Shown in pieces: positions 12,101 through 23,904 of a stretch of DNA of 64,000 nt (the stretch's first letter is position 1; every line of letters begins with the position of its first letter). Origin of the DNA: Trichoderma breve. Lineage: Eukaryota; Ascomycota; Sordariomycetes; Hypocreales; Hypocreaceae. Position numbers and translations under genes: made by a program. The DNA lies in contig NW_026611593.1 of the NCBI RefSeq assembly GCF_028502605.1, positions 2,170,001 through 2,234,000 on the forward strand. Direction: 5' to 3'. A model generated the notes under the pieces. That model worked only from the letters and a program-made list of their open reading frames with translations. It made no database searches and was not told where the DNA came from.

Positions 12101-13614
12101 ACGCGCCCAAACCAACGGAAATAAAGTCAATCAAGTCCCTCTGTCACAACATTTCTCGTGAACGCACGACAAAGAAAGCTAAAAAGAGACTTCTTCACTT
12201 TTGTCACGCAACTCATAAAACGGCTCTGATTTGCTATATATCTGCTCTTGAGCACCCAGACATCTCCACTTTCTTCGACAGGCACAAGGCCTATAACAAA
12301 CACTTCCACGAAGAAACAAACGCAGTGCTTAACCTATGGGTTACCGAGCTTCATTTATCGTTTTATCAGATTATTTCACAGCAGAATTCTCATGATATTT
12401 CCTCTATCCCTGATTTTGAGTATTATGACTTCCCATATAGTAAAAATGAGGAAGCGGGTAATCCCAAGCAGATCAGCAGAGCCGTGATGAGTTTTAGATT
12501 TGACGGGGATTTTTTCGATCGTCATTGGACATGCCATTTCTTCGAGTTCAGTGGAAACCGAGTAAATGACAATAAAATATCTGACATAACGAAGGAAAAT
12601 ATTACAGGGTCTTTGAAGGCACACCCTTGGAAGCAGAGACGGGTTTTGGAACTCGTCTTTTTCGGTAAAATTTTACAAGATATGGTTGAATGCTCGCAAC
12701 AGCTTTTGGATGAGATTAAAAGACGGATTCTCGAAAGCTTCAAGAAAGGACCAAGGAAATCAAGTTCCTCGACATTCCTTGATTCGATTGATTTATTTGA
12801 CGAGATCACGAGCAACATGTTTATATCAGCCAATAAGTCATGGAACATATTCCAATACATACTTCAAGTGGTGGAAGAAGATCTGTACGACAATTTAACC
12901 AAAATTGAGCTATGGATGAAGCGTGAGGAGCGGCCAGAGCATAATAAGCCCCGATGGACACTCAACGACGAACGCAATTACCGAGGCGCCATATATAGGC
13001 TACAGAAGTCAAACGACCTTCTAGTCCAAGATCTCAGACTGTGTTATACCAGAGCCAAATCTTTTAATGCCTCACTAACAAAGAGATTGGAATCTACGCG
13101 CGGCGAGTGGGAGGTTGGGAGTAATGACGATATCCGCCTTTTCACATATGTTACGGTCGTCTTTCTTCCTATTAGCTTTGCTACCGGTATCTTTAGCACG
13201 AGTAGCGCACCTACAAAGGAGACGATAAGTGGCATGATTACAACCGCTGGTCTTGCACTTTTGGTAACTGTTATGACATTGCTTAACGCCAAACTTTTGG
13301 ACAGTAAAATCGTCAAGCCTTTCCTTGCCAACTTTCGCCCAATATCTGAGGCAACATTGCGACTAGTTTTACGCAGTCCTCTCTATGTACTCGGACTGTT
13401 ATTCCGGTTAGCCTATCTAATCCTGATATCTCTCCTCTCAATTCTACCAGGCAAATGGATTTCTGTGCTACGTCGCTATTTAATCTCGCCGGCAGAAGAA
13501 TCATCGTCTGGGCTATACAACATCACGAACGCACCTAAAAATTTCTTGGATAAGGAAATTAAAGGGAAAAACAAGCAAATCAAACAGAAATTGGTGGACG
13601 TAGAGAAAGGATAA
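9125..13614 (+). CDS. Paralog A: large protein of unknown function with CorA-like membrane tail
   Basis: Exons 9125-9137 (13 nt), 9196-10333 and 10389-13614 give 1458 aa. The micro-exon start is chosen because B and C have the same layout; intron 1 has a CTAAC branch site. Blocks shared by all three paralogs include TYASFGEDGLTATANA near residue 26, a KTVYQTYTF block, LRRNLEHILSVCSIP and CGDISGHR before intron 2, CQGHLAWI after it, SSPNGLFPGQLD with ATFEVPFILWKY, GYIIDIPR, FFDRHKAYNKHFHEET, NLWVTELHLSFYQ, SFRFDGDFFDRHWTCHFFE and PWKQRRVLELVFF. The C terminus has hydrophobic segments at about 1302-1322 and 1332-1354, with FTYVTVVFLPISFATGIFS, resembling CorA-like fungal proteins but lacking GMN, and a third at about 1383-1405. 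I do not recognise the body as a named family. A membrane location is inferred; no function is claimed. Confidence 0.75.
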
Positions 13615-15007
13615 AAGTGTGAGGGGATGGATTCAGTCCCTTGACTCAAACTCGAAAGCTTGGAGGTTGGAATGATGTCGTGCAGCTTAAATGTTCCTCA
13701 TTGGCGATTAATGAGTTTAATCTAATTTATTTCCTCTTTTTGAATAGCAAGATTATGACTTGAATGGTACCTAGTATGCAAAGAATTACCTGAGACAAAC
13801 TACGTCGCGCAAATGATCCCTTTCCAATGTTCCAAAATCTCCATAAACACTACGGGTATCATTCTCACTTAGGAAAAATTGGATACTTTTGAGAACAATC
13901 ATGAGTATAATCTCTCATTGATCAACTGTCACTTCTCATTGAACCCGATATTATGTTTCGAATAGAACATCTGTACCTCTCAGCACTACTCATTTGAAGT
14001 ATGATTACAAATGAGAAGCCACGAAGCACATTCCCGCAGAAGTCGGCAATCATGTAGCTTATGGATACTTGCTATAGTCAAGGTAGTTATCTTCAATTCG
14101 TTCTTCGCATCTTGGTAAATAACACCAATTCCATACCTAGGTGCGTTTCAGAGCCGCTGATACCAGTTGACCAGCTAGGGCCAAGATACCCACATATAAT
14201 TCAGCGTTGAAATTGCTTGGTATTTGTGCATAATGGGCTAAAAGTTGAGTGGTCATTGACAACTGTTAACCTCATCACGGCTAATTACAAGATCAACTAG
14301 ACGAATTTCTCGGTAACCAAGCCGTCATGCTTCGGAAAGTTCTGACGTAGCGGACAAATAGAAAGCTGGGAATGTTTGAGGGTGTCATGAACCAGGCAAC
14401 CAGGGTTGCAAATACGTGGCATGCGGGGTCCAATCGTAGAAAATACATTGGCCAAGTCGGAGCCGCAGAAAGCCTTTTGGTGGAATTACGACGGCTTGAG
14501 CAGCTATAGCCGGGATCACTTATCAAACGACAGGGGTTGTTGGTTGTCCAGCTGTCAGCCGCATGCTGCCCGATGCTCAACTGGGAACCGGGTCTTGCAG
14601 TTTGTAGCCTGGGTCCATGCAATGATGGTAAAAAGGTGTAGAAGTATGTCGCGGTTGATATCTGTCATATAACGGCTCCATGTCCATATTCTCATTACAA
14701 ATTTTGGCAAGGCGAATAGTACAGCCATCTCCTCCCGCAGTATGAAGAGAAAAACCTATGTATGTCCGCATGAGTATCTAGACTCTCACGTTACGGAACA
14801 ACATCAAATCAATACCGACAAACTTTCTGGTTCGCAACCACTTGAGTCCATGTTGACCGCTTTCCTCAGCGCCACAGTTGATCCATCACTCTCCCTGCCT
14901 CCAGCCTCCCTGCAGCTCTGAGAAGAAGAGGCAAAGCTCTCAGATACCATCGCCATTTAGGATCATCAACACTGTCCTTTTTTCTGCACTATAAGGAGCT
15001 GCCTCGC
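13615..15007. other. Spacer between paralogs A and B
   Basis: About 1.4 kb without a supportable gene. It presumably contains the 3' end of A and the promoter of B. Short open frames around 14290-14770 on both strands have no recognisable motif and no sensible splicing. No terminal inverted repeats or transposase-like sequence were seen. Confidence 0.4.
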
Positions 15008-18000
15008 ATGGCCATCACTGGTACGCCACTTGTTCTCCCATGATACCGCAACAAACTTACAAAGCTACATACAGAAGAGGAACTTCCGGCCGCTACGTCG
15101 ATCCCCAACAAAGCTCGCAAGAATGCTCGTCTACGGACAACTTACAGCTCCTTTGGTCAAGATGGCATCACGGCAACCGCAAATGCTTATGGGCACTTGC
15201 TTCAAATTACTCAATATTTTGGCAATAAGCCATCTGGGTTTGTCGCTGTCAACCTTGACGACACAGAAGAGCCGCATTTTGTCAAATGGCGCGCACATGA
15301 CCTGCAGCAGCAATCCATAGATCCAACCCAAGGAATGCGCCTGTTATTGCAGAGGCCTGCCGATGATACATCTGCCATCGATATATGGGATACGAATCCC
15401 AAGACGATGTCGGTGCCAGCGAATGTCTCACCCTCACCGCTAGTGATACCGCCACCACGAGCGAAAGCATCACCAAAGACGAGTCGATATGATGTGCCAG
15501 TGCCTCGGCCACAGTGGGTAAATCAGTCAGAGTCTGGGTTAGGATCAACTGTAAGATATGTGCATAACCGGTGGCCGTGTTTTTCTACAAGGACGCCTGT
15601 ATTCGATATAGACATACAATATGTCATATCCAATAAGACTGTCTATCAAACGTACACATTCCAACTTTGCCAGGGGTCACAAATCTTCTCCTCTGAGATT
15701 CCGACAATCGTCATAGACACCAACTTATTGCTCCGAGATCTGGATTTTATGGCAAAAGAGGAGACGAAAGAATATGGTCTGGAACCCCATTACTCTAGTC
15801 GCATTACAAACGACGGCTACAGTGTAGCCAGGATGCATAGCGACTATCTCTATAATAGGCACAGTGACGGTCGAAACGCAAACAAGAATGATCGAAACAC
15901 AATCGCACTGTTCATATCGCCCTTCATTAATGAGCGGCCTCAGCAGTTTTCACAACCAGCTCCTGAAGATTTCGACAATTACTTTGTGATTCCAGATGAG
16001 CAAGCTTGGAGCGATTTAATAGAAAACAAAACACTCGAAATTACACTAGCATATACATTGAAGTTGATCACTTCAAAGGAAGAAGACATTTCGACGTCTC
16101 CAGTGTCAGCAGCAGATCTCAGGAAAGCAAAGGAGCAGATCAACAAGCATTCTCCAGGCATGGTACCGATCACCATTGACAAACACCTTGATTTTGTTTT
16201 GAGCCGAAATTTGGAGCACATATTATCTGTCTGTAGCATCCCCGTCAGGAAAGTTTCAGAGGATATTTATGCAACTGCTATTACCTGTGGTGATATCTCT
16301 GGTCACCGGGTTTCTGGGAAAGCAAGTTTGTAAGTTGACAATGAGGTACCTTTACGTTCCTTGAAGCTAACCTGCGCAGTCATGCTTTTCAATTTCTGCT
16401 TTTAGCCTATCAATATTTCGATTCCAAGGTTCCCGAAAGCGGCTTATGCAAATTGGAAAAATGCACGTGTGAGAACTATTGTTGCAATATGCGCTCCCGC
16501 ATCTTTCGAGTGTGTCAGGGGCATCTAGAGTGGCTCTTTGGTGAAGATCATGGTTTCAGTCCTCACAGGTGGGCAACCGGGAGGGCAATCGCCGAGTGGG
16601 AAAGCAATCTTACTCTATCCGAAAAGTCTGTGGTTGACGCCTCTCTTAACATTATTAAAGCCGCGGATTTCTACCGGATATCGAAAGCGACACAGGATAC
16701 GATTGACGACTTCAGAGGCGACGTTAACGACTGGATTGAAGATCTTCATCGGAACAACCAGGACATAGAATATGTTTTCCCACATTCCTCGGAAGACCTG
16801 CCGCTGCAGTTCCAATTATCTGATCATGCTATAATATGGCGCGCTCTCAAGTCTTTGGAATTGATCGGGCTCAGTTCAGAGCTGAAAGCCAATACCATAC
16901 CCGGGCGCCGCAAATCTAGTTACTCGTCTAGGAAGATCCAGGACAGCATATTTAAGAAGTTCACCACAGATTGCACGCAATTGAGCGAGCGTTTGATGGC
17001 GACTTCGCGCAGCTTATCTGAAACCAGTTTTCTCCTTCACATAGAGGACACTGCAACACTATCAGCGATGAAAATGGGTTTATTCGATCTTCCAAAAAGA
17101 GAAGAATTAGTCCGGAGAATGACTATTGAGTCAAACGATGAGCCAGATAACGTGGCTCCAGGAATGCCAGTTGGCGCATCAACTAGCAGATCAGATAACG
17201 ACTTGACGGATCCCTGGAGAAATAAACACGAGGCCTGGATGGCTACAATAGACAGCCAAAAACTGCACGAAGATAACGACGACGATAATTGGGATCATCC
17301 CCTCCAGTATGCATTGGCCATGGTCTTATCTGCAAGAGGAATACATATGAATTCTCAAACGCCGGCACAAATGTACACATTTGCACGGTCGATACTGCTG
17401 CAAAGCTCCTCTCCAAATGGATTGTTCCCCGGACTGTTGGACGAGAATAAAGACCCGGCTCTGTTTGAGGACGACGATGCCTATTGGCATGCTTCGTTTG
17501 AAGTACCGTTTATTCTCTGGGAAACAAAAAAGTATTCGCCAAGAACTGAAGAAAATAACACCGATGAAACTTCCAGCTCATTTTTACTACGACGGAACTC
17601 AGCTGAAGCCTCTATTTCTGGCGCAGGCTTTGTAAAGAGATATGAACCGTTTACCGAAACCTCTGATCTAGGGCCCAATTACGAATGGCTTTACAAGGAG
17701 CCTGAATTCTTTGGCTTTCGTATTGATCTGTCATCAAAGGCCATTGAAAAGTTTTGCGAAGAGCACAGACGGAACGTCGATAAGAGTTCTGAGACCATCA
17801 ACAGAGCAGTCGATGCGGTTCAATCTCCAAAGCAAGATACTCTACAGGATTATGGATATATCATCGACATATCAGGGCCTGAATATACCAAAATACTTGG
17901 CCAAAGAAACTTGCCTTTTAGAATTTTTTCACCTGACAAGATTCGATCTTTCATTGGAGGAGTTCGCGACACAACGAACGCGAAGAAGAGGTTTTTCCAT

Positions 18001-19764
18001 TTTTACCGTGCCAACTTGGATGTCGCATTAAACTGTTATCTGGCGTCTTCAGAAGAAGAAGAAATCTCCTCTTTCTTCGACAAGCATTCGTCATATAGTA
18101 AATATTTCTTCGAAGATACGACTGCCATTTTCAACAAATGGGTAACAGAACTGCATTTGTCGTTTTATCAGGTCGTTCCAGATGATGCCGCTTTCCAGGC
18201 CATCCCCTGGACGGAGACGTTTAAATTTCCAGATTCTGCAGGAAGTGAAAGCGACAAGCGTGTTGGCCGTGCTGTTATGAGCTTCAGATTTGATGGAGAT
18301 GTTTTTGACCATTATTGGACGTGTCACTTTTTTGATCATAATCCACAATGGTTGTCTAACACTCAAGCAGGCCGTCCACTGATTAGCTCGAGGCATGTTA
18401 GCGGTACTTTAGAAGCCGACCCCTGGCAGCAACGGAGAGTTTTGGAGCTTCTGTTATTTGACATCATTCTGAAAGAAATGATCAAAGGCACCAAAGGGAT
18501 TCTTGAAGAGATCATGACGAGTGTTTTGACAAGTTCCCACTCCCACAAACATCGAGCTACGGATCAGCCGACAGTCGACTTTTCTGAAATCGATGCATCA
18601 ACTCTCTTAAATGCTCTTGAAGTGCTGTCTAAAGTCGACAGCAACACTTTCGCTTCGAAAAATGAACTTTGGAACAAATTCCAACGTATTCTTCAAGTCA
18701 TCGAAGACGACCTCAAAGAGAGTCTAACAATGATTGCACTCTGGACGGATCGAGAGGAAAAACGAAACATTATTAAAGCAGGGTGGACTCCTCGTAAGGA
18801 GCAAAAATATCAGGGAGCGATATCCAGATTGAAGCTGCTCAATAGCCATAAAATCCACGAGCTAAGAAGATGCGGTGCCAATGTAGCATCGTTCAACATG
18901 CTACTTACTAGGAGATTAGAGGTGATGCGAAACGACTTGGACACGAAAAGTAACGTTGACATTCGACTCTTCACATATGTAACGGTTGTCTTTCTTCCCG
19001 TCAGTTTTGCCACAGGAGTGTTCAGTATGAGCGGTGCGCCAACAAGGGAGCTGTTGGGTAGCATGGCTTCAACAGCATGTGTTGCTCTGTTGATAACTGT
19101 GGTAGCATTACTCAACGCAAAAGTCCTGGGAGCAGAACTCTTCGGACCCATCTTTAATGGCATTCGACCGCTGTCCGAGGCAGCGCTGCGTCCAATATTC
19201 CGCTTTTGCACTGGATTGATCTATCTGGTCTTACTCTCCATTATATCGATTTTGCCCAACAAATGGATTTATTTCCTTCAAAAAAGAATCGAAAAAGCAG
19301 CATCAGAACAGTCAAGTCTGCAGACCAGTGCAAATGAAGGCTTCGTCGACCGCAAAGTAAAGCAAATCCGAAACAAAGTAAAGGCAATTGAAAAGGAAAT
19401 CGGGGAAGAAGAAAGAGAAAGGAGAAGGAAGCAGAAAGAAGAGAAAAAGAGAAGGAAACAAGAGGAAGAAGAAGAAAGGAAGAGGGAGGAGGAAGAGGAA
19501 GAGCAAGAAAGGAAAAGAGAGGGAATAAAAAGAGAGTTAAAGGAAAAAGAGGAGGGGGTGGAGGAGAGGCGAGAGGAGGTCGCGAGTTTACGTCAAGCCG
19601 ACCAAGATCCGGCGGCAGCAAGAGGACGCACCGGAGATTCTAGCGACAAAACAGTCGCATTGTCTAACATGGATGTCGATGAAGGGACTCCAAGAAACAT
19701 TTTCGAGCGAATACGGCATCGGTTTGGGGGTGGAAGGTCGAGAATTAATAGGTCGGATGTATAG
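15008..19764 (+). CDS. Paralog B: large membrane-tailed protein with charged coiled-coil C terminus
   Basis: Exons 15008-15020 (13 nt), 15075-16329 and 16380-19764 give 1550 aa. The acceptor at 15074 fits best; the AG at 15077 would remove one residue. Homology to A runs the whole length: TTYSSFGQDGITATANA near residue 26, KTVYQTYTF, LSRNLEHILSVCSIP, CGDISGHR, CQGHLEWL, SSPNGLFPGLLD, ATFEVPF-like ASFEVPFILWE, KWVTELHLSFYQ, SFRFDGDVFDHYWTCHFF and PWQQRRVLELLLF. Hydrophobic segments lie at about 1287-1307 and 1315-1337 (FTYVTVVFLPVSFATGVFS), with a third near 1370-1390. Unlike A, the tail (about 1425-1490) is an almost purely Glu/Lys/Arg stretch, probably a long helix or coiled coil, followed by a short basic end. 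The frame is intact throughout, so B looks functional. Function unknown. Confidence 0.75.
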
Positions 19765-21576
19765 CTCAAATGTTTTACACGGAGAAAACTTTCGGCGCAA
19801 TCGTTGGTGTCTCACTGTCTTAGCATTGCGTTATCTGGGGGAAAATTGAAAAGTATTGCAATTCAATAATAACTTCATGTCTGTCACATCGATTGGTTTG
19901 AGCAATCTCAGATGTGAAGGAAACTCTTTGGACTCATGGCCAAGGGTGAGGCTGTTAAGACCATCACTCCGCGATACAGATACGTAGCCTCAACACATTT
20001 CATAAGAGTGTGTGACATGAAAAGTCAACGCCATTACAGACATTGTTGCCTAAATGGCCAGTTTACGGGTATACACATAAAACTTGCCACCCAACACATG
20101 CCGTGCATATAGGCTGATAATGGAGTCCTTGTTGGTTGTTGAAGGAAGGTATTAATGGCAGACTGCCGCTAATTCTGGCCCATATTATACAAGCTCTGTC
20201 CATTTTTTACTCACTATGCAGCCATCCGTCTTTCGTTGCGATACTGGGGTGATTCTGCAACAACCCGAAACATATCGGCCAACACAACGGCATATCATTA
20301 CCGAAAGGGAGGTGACGATAGCACCTCTTGCTAGAAGTCGCCGAACTGTATCAGGGGTTGCATTCAATCACCCGCCCTATCCAATACAAGCCGAATCATC
20401 CCATAGGTTTATACGCCTAACATTGTATACACTATCCATAGCGATTGTTAAATACCTATAGGCAGTAATGGACCAATACACTTCTTCCGTCAACTGGTGA
20501 AGCATATAGCTCACGGCGTGTATCCAGGTGCAAACTTCAATGCGACTGAGCACTTCTGCTTTGTGGTGATGTAGATGGATAAATTGAAGGAAGTACTGAT
20601 GCTCAAGAAAGACGTTTGCTGAAACTGAGATTAGCATCCTCCACAAGAAATCGTGTTTTCGGGGGAATAGTGCACGGTTTGGTGCCAGCACGGGCTATCC
20701 GGAACAAGCGTACAATTATCTGGAAACTTGCAGCATCCAAAAGAGTAGCTATAGAGTGATATGTCTGTGATTTAGCCCGTAAAATCTTCAAGAGGTGGCC
20801 TATCGTGATTGGTTCTGTCGGTATTTATCTGAATATTGTTGATTGGTGTATGAATGGATGGGTAACAACTCTGAACTTCGCTTCTGAATCTATTGGTCAG
20901 GAAGGGACTCCGTTTGTAACATGTATCAGGACAACAACGGGGCTGATCTGAAGAAATTCTTAAGAGGATAGGATAAACACGAGAGGTATGTATAGTTGCC
21001 TCGGGTTCAAGTGGCGGAGAAATTAATGTATCACCAACAGCCTCACCCAACATACTTTATTCTGGTTGTACCAAACCTTCTTCGCCAAATTCGGCCTATC
21101 ATTACGTCAAGATATATATTACTGATTCTAAATGGGCGCGTATACACGCAAGGCGTCCAATTATATGCGACCAAGTGAATGAGCCGTTTCTCGTCATGTA
21201 CCTTTGACGAAAAAGAAAACCGTTATCATCGGTTAGCTGCATATAACGACCCAACATGCCGACTGTGTGCTTATTTATTCCCTGTAAAATACTTCGCCAT
21301 GTGATGAACATATTTGTGGTTACTATTTATAACACTTAATGGGCATAATTCATCTTTGTAGCAGCCCCTCCTGAAAAAAAGCGTTCACGTCAGTATTTAA
21401 GTATCACCACGGCTCCAGGACTTGTTCGTCAACGTACAAGTCTTTTGTGAGTCTATTTGAATCCACTTTCAAGACAGATATTGTACTTCCTTTTTTACCA
21501 CCTGGCTTCCCAAAAATATCACAGAGCAAGCACAGCTAGAGGGTCCACTCCTCCAACGAGAAGAAGACGATCTACA
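19765..21576. other. Spacer between paralogs B and C
   Basis: About 1.8 kb without a supportable gene. The minus strand between about 20380 and 21053 has several adjacent open frames with moderately protein-like composition, but they are broken by stops, no splicing pattern joins them, and I recognise no motif. They may be a decayed gene. The final 200 bases before 21577 should be the promoter of C (a weak TATTTAAG at 21394). Confidence 0.35.
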
Positions 21577-21961
21577 ATGTCGACGCCTATGAGTACCGGT
21601 ATTTTCTACACATTGGCATTTTTTTCATATCATCAACTAATATACTATGTTTATAGACCGTGAATCCACGCTAGTCTCTGACGACGAAAAGGAGCAGATT
21701 AGTGGTTGTCCGACCTACGCCTCCTTTGGGGACAAAGGTGTCACCGCTACAACGAATTCTCAGGGCCACTTGCTGCAAATTACGCGCTATTTTGACCATG
21801 GACCATCCGGATTCTTTTGTGTCGACCTTACTGACATCCTACCATCAGATACAATTACTCATCGCCTGCAGAAGCTACAGGAGTACTGTACAGACCCTAA
21901 CAGCGGAGTGGGTGTTCGAATTGAACATTCTATGGATGTTGATGCTCATACTGAGAAGCCA

Positions 21962-22126
21962 AACGAAGAGGTATTAAATGAAGAGGTGCCAAATGAAGAG
22001 GTGCCAAATGAAGAGGTGCCAAATCAAGAGGTGCCAAATCAAGAGGTGCCAAATCAAGAGGTGCCAAATCAAGAGGTGCCAAATCAAGAGAAGCCGAATG
22101 AAGAGAATCCAAATGAAGAGGTACCA
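21962..22126 (+). repeat. 15-bp coding minisatellite in paralog C
   Basis: Eleven in-frame units of 15 bp encode a five-residue repeat (NEEVP or NQEVP with small variants). Middle units are nearly identical at the DNA level, so expansion is recent. The matching place in A and B has unrelated, non-repeated sequence. Confidence 0.9.
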
Positions 22127-22679
22127 AAACTAGATTTTGTGCATGATCGTTGGCCACACTTCGTTACGAAAACACCAAAATTCGATCTTGAAACTCAATA
22201 CTTTGTCTCCGAGAAGACGGTGTATCAGATATACACCCTCAAGCTTCGCCAAGGAGAAGATCATCCCACAGAAATTCCACAACAAGATATAAATATCGAG
22301 TTGTTCCTTCGAAACCTTAGCGTCAAGGCAGACAGTGATGAGAATAGTTCCAACTCGAACAGTAACGATACTCAGGACCCTCACTACGAAGAGTATTCCA
22401 ATCATCTATCACCTAACGAAGACTATGTCAAAAGAACCCGCAAAATTCGCAACACAGCGCATGGTAATCATGATGTTATTGCTCTATTTATAACACCATT
22501 TATTAACAAGCGCCCTCAAAAGTTTAATGTTGAGCTTAAATCTGGAGATTGCCACATCGTTCTAGAAGACAGCGTCTTGGACAGCACCTTGGAGGATTTG
22601 AAGGAAGGAAAAAAGCTGGAGGTCACCCTGGCCTATCGACTGGAATTGATATCTTCAGGAAAAACAGAGTTTAATGGTT

Positions 22680-22893
22680 CTGTTTCCTCCGAATCTCTTT
22701 CCAAATCTCTTTCCAAGTCTCTTTTCGAACCTACTCCTGAATCTCTTTCTGGCCCTCTTTCTGAATCTCTTTCTGAATCTCTTTCTGAATCTCTTTCTGA
22801 ACCTCTTTCTGAATCTCTTTCTGAACCTCTTTCTGACCCTATTTCTGATCCTATTTCTGATCCTATTTCTGATCCTATTTCTGAATCTCTTTC
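22680..22893 (+). repeat. 12-bp coding repeat (Ser-Glu-Ser-Leu) in paralog C
   Basis: A run of 12-bp units based on TCTGAATCTCTT, drifting to TCTGATCCTATT near the end, encodes about 17 tetrapeptides of the SESL, SEPL or SDPI type. It keeps frame and is missing from A and B. Confidence 0.85.
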
Positions 22894-23664
22894 GAAGGCT
22901 CAGGCTGTGCTGAACAAGACTTTCAAAGAGCCATCATTGACCCAGGATGATGACTTCAATGCTAATTTAAGACGAAATTTGGAGCATATCCTATCCGTTT
23001 GCAGTATTCCTGTCAGCTTTGATGCTAATGGAAATAACCCTTCCATTGCCCTAACATGTGGAGATATCTCGGGACATAGAATCTCAACAGAAGCAAGCTT
23101 GTAAGTGATATGCTCAAGCATTTTGATCTTGATTTTGATATGATTAACATGATTAGCTACGCTTTTCGATTCCTTCTTCTGACGCTTGAGAATATAAACA
23201 ATCCATCCAGAGGTGTATACCAGTTGGAAAATGATTCAAAAGAAGACGATTATGTGGCCAAGATGACATCCCGTATTTTTGAAGTATGTCAAGGACATTT
23301 AAGATGGCTTATTCGCGGGAACGCGAAATCAGATTCCGAGGTCTTGAGTCTCAACGGCACAGGCGGCGACGCTACAATAGTCGATGATGATAGCAATCCC
23401 AACGTGCTCAAGCAATCACTCATCAGTACATCTTTTCAAATCATCAAAGCAGCAGAATTTTGTCGAACGGTTATGTCAAACGTTTCGGAAGAAACAAAAC
23501 TCGAGATTGCGGAAGGGTTCCGCACCATCGTCAGCAAATGGACTGCAGCCCTTGATGAAAAAAACAAGGGACGTGACTTTTTGTTTCCAAATCTGAGAAA
23601 AGAGAGAGAGCAATGGGTATTCCATCTCTCTGATCACGCCATAATTTGGTGGGCTGCTAGATCA

Positions 23665-23904
23665 GCAGAAGAACTCGAACTTCGAATTAAGGAAAACCTT
23701 GCTGCTAAATTGGCAGAAGAACTTGAACTTCGAGTTGACAAAAGCCTTGCTGCTAAATCGGCAGAAGAACTCGAAGTTCGAGTTGACAAAGACCTTGCTG
23801 TTGAACCAGCAGAAGAACTCGAAGTTCGAGTTGACAAAAGCCTTGCTGCTAAATCAGCAGAAGAACTCAAACTTCGAGTTGACAAAAACCTTGGTACCTA
23901 CATA
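23665..23904 (+). repeat. 48-bp coding repeat in paralog C
   Basis: Five tandem 48-bp units encode a 16-residue module starting AEELELRVDKSLAAKS, each unit differing by a few substitutions. It is probably helical. A has a single related stretch at this place (SLEELGLESALKVQL), so the array seems to be an expansion of an ancestral segment. Confidence 0.88.

Noticed and set aside
14293..14771. Frames between paralogs A and B
   Set aside because: Random-looking composition on both strands, no similarity to A, B or C.
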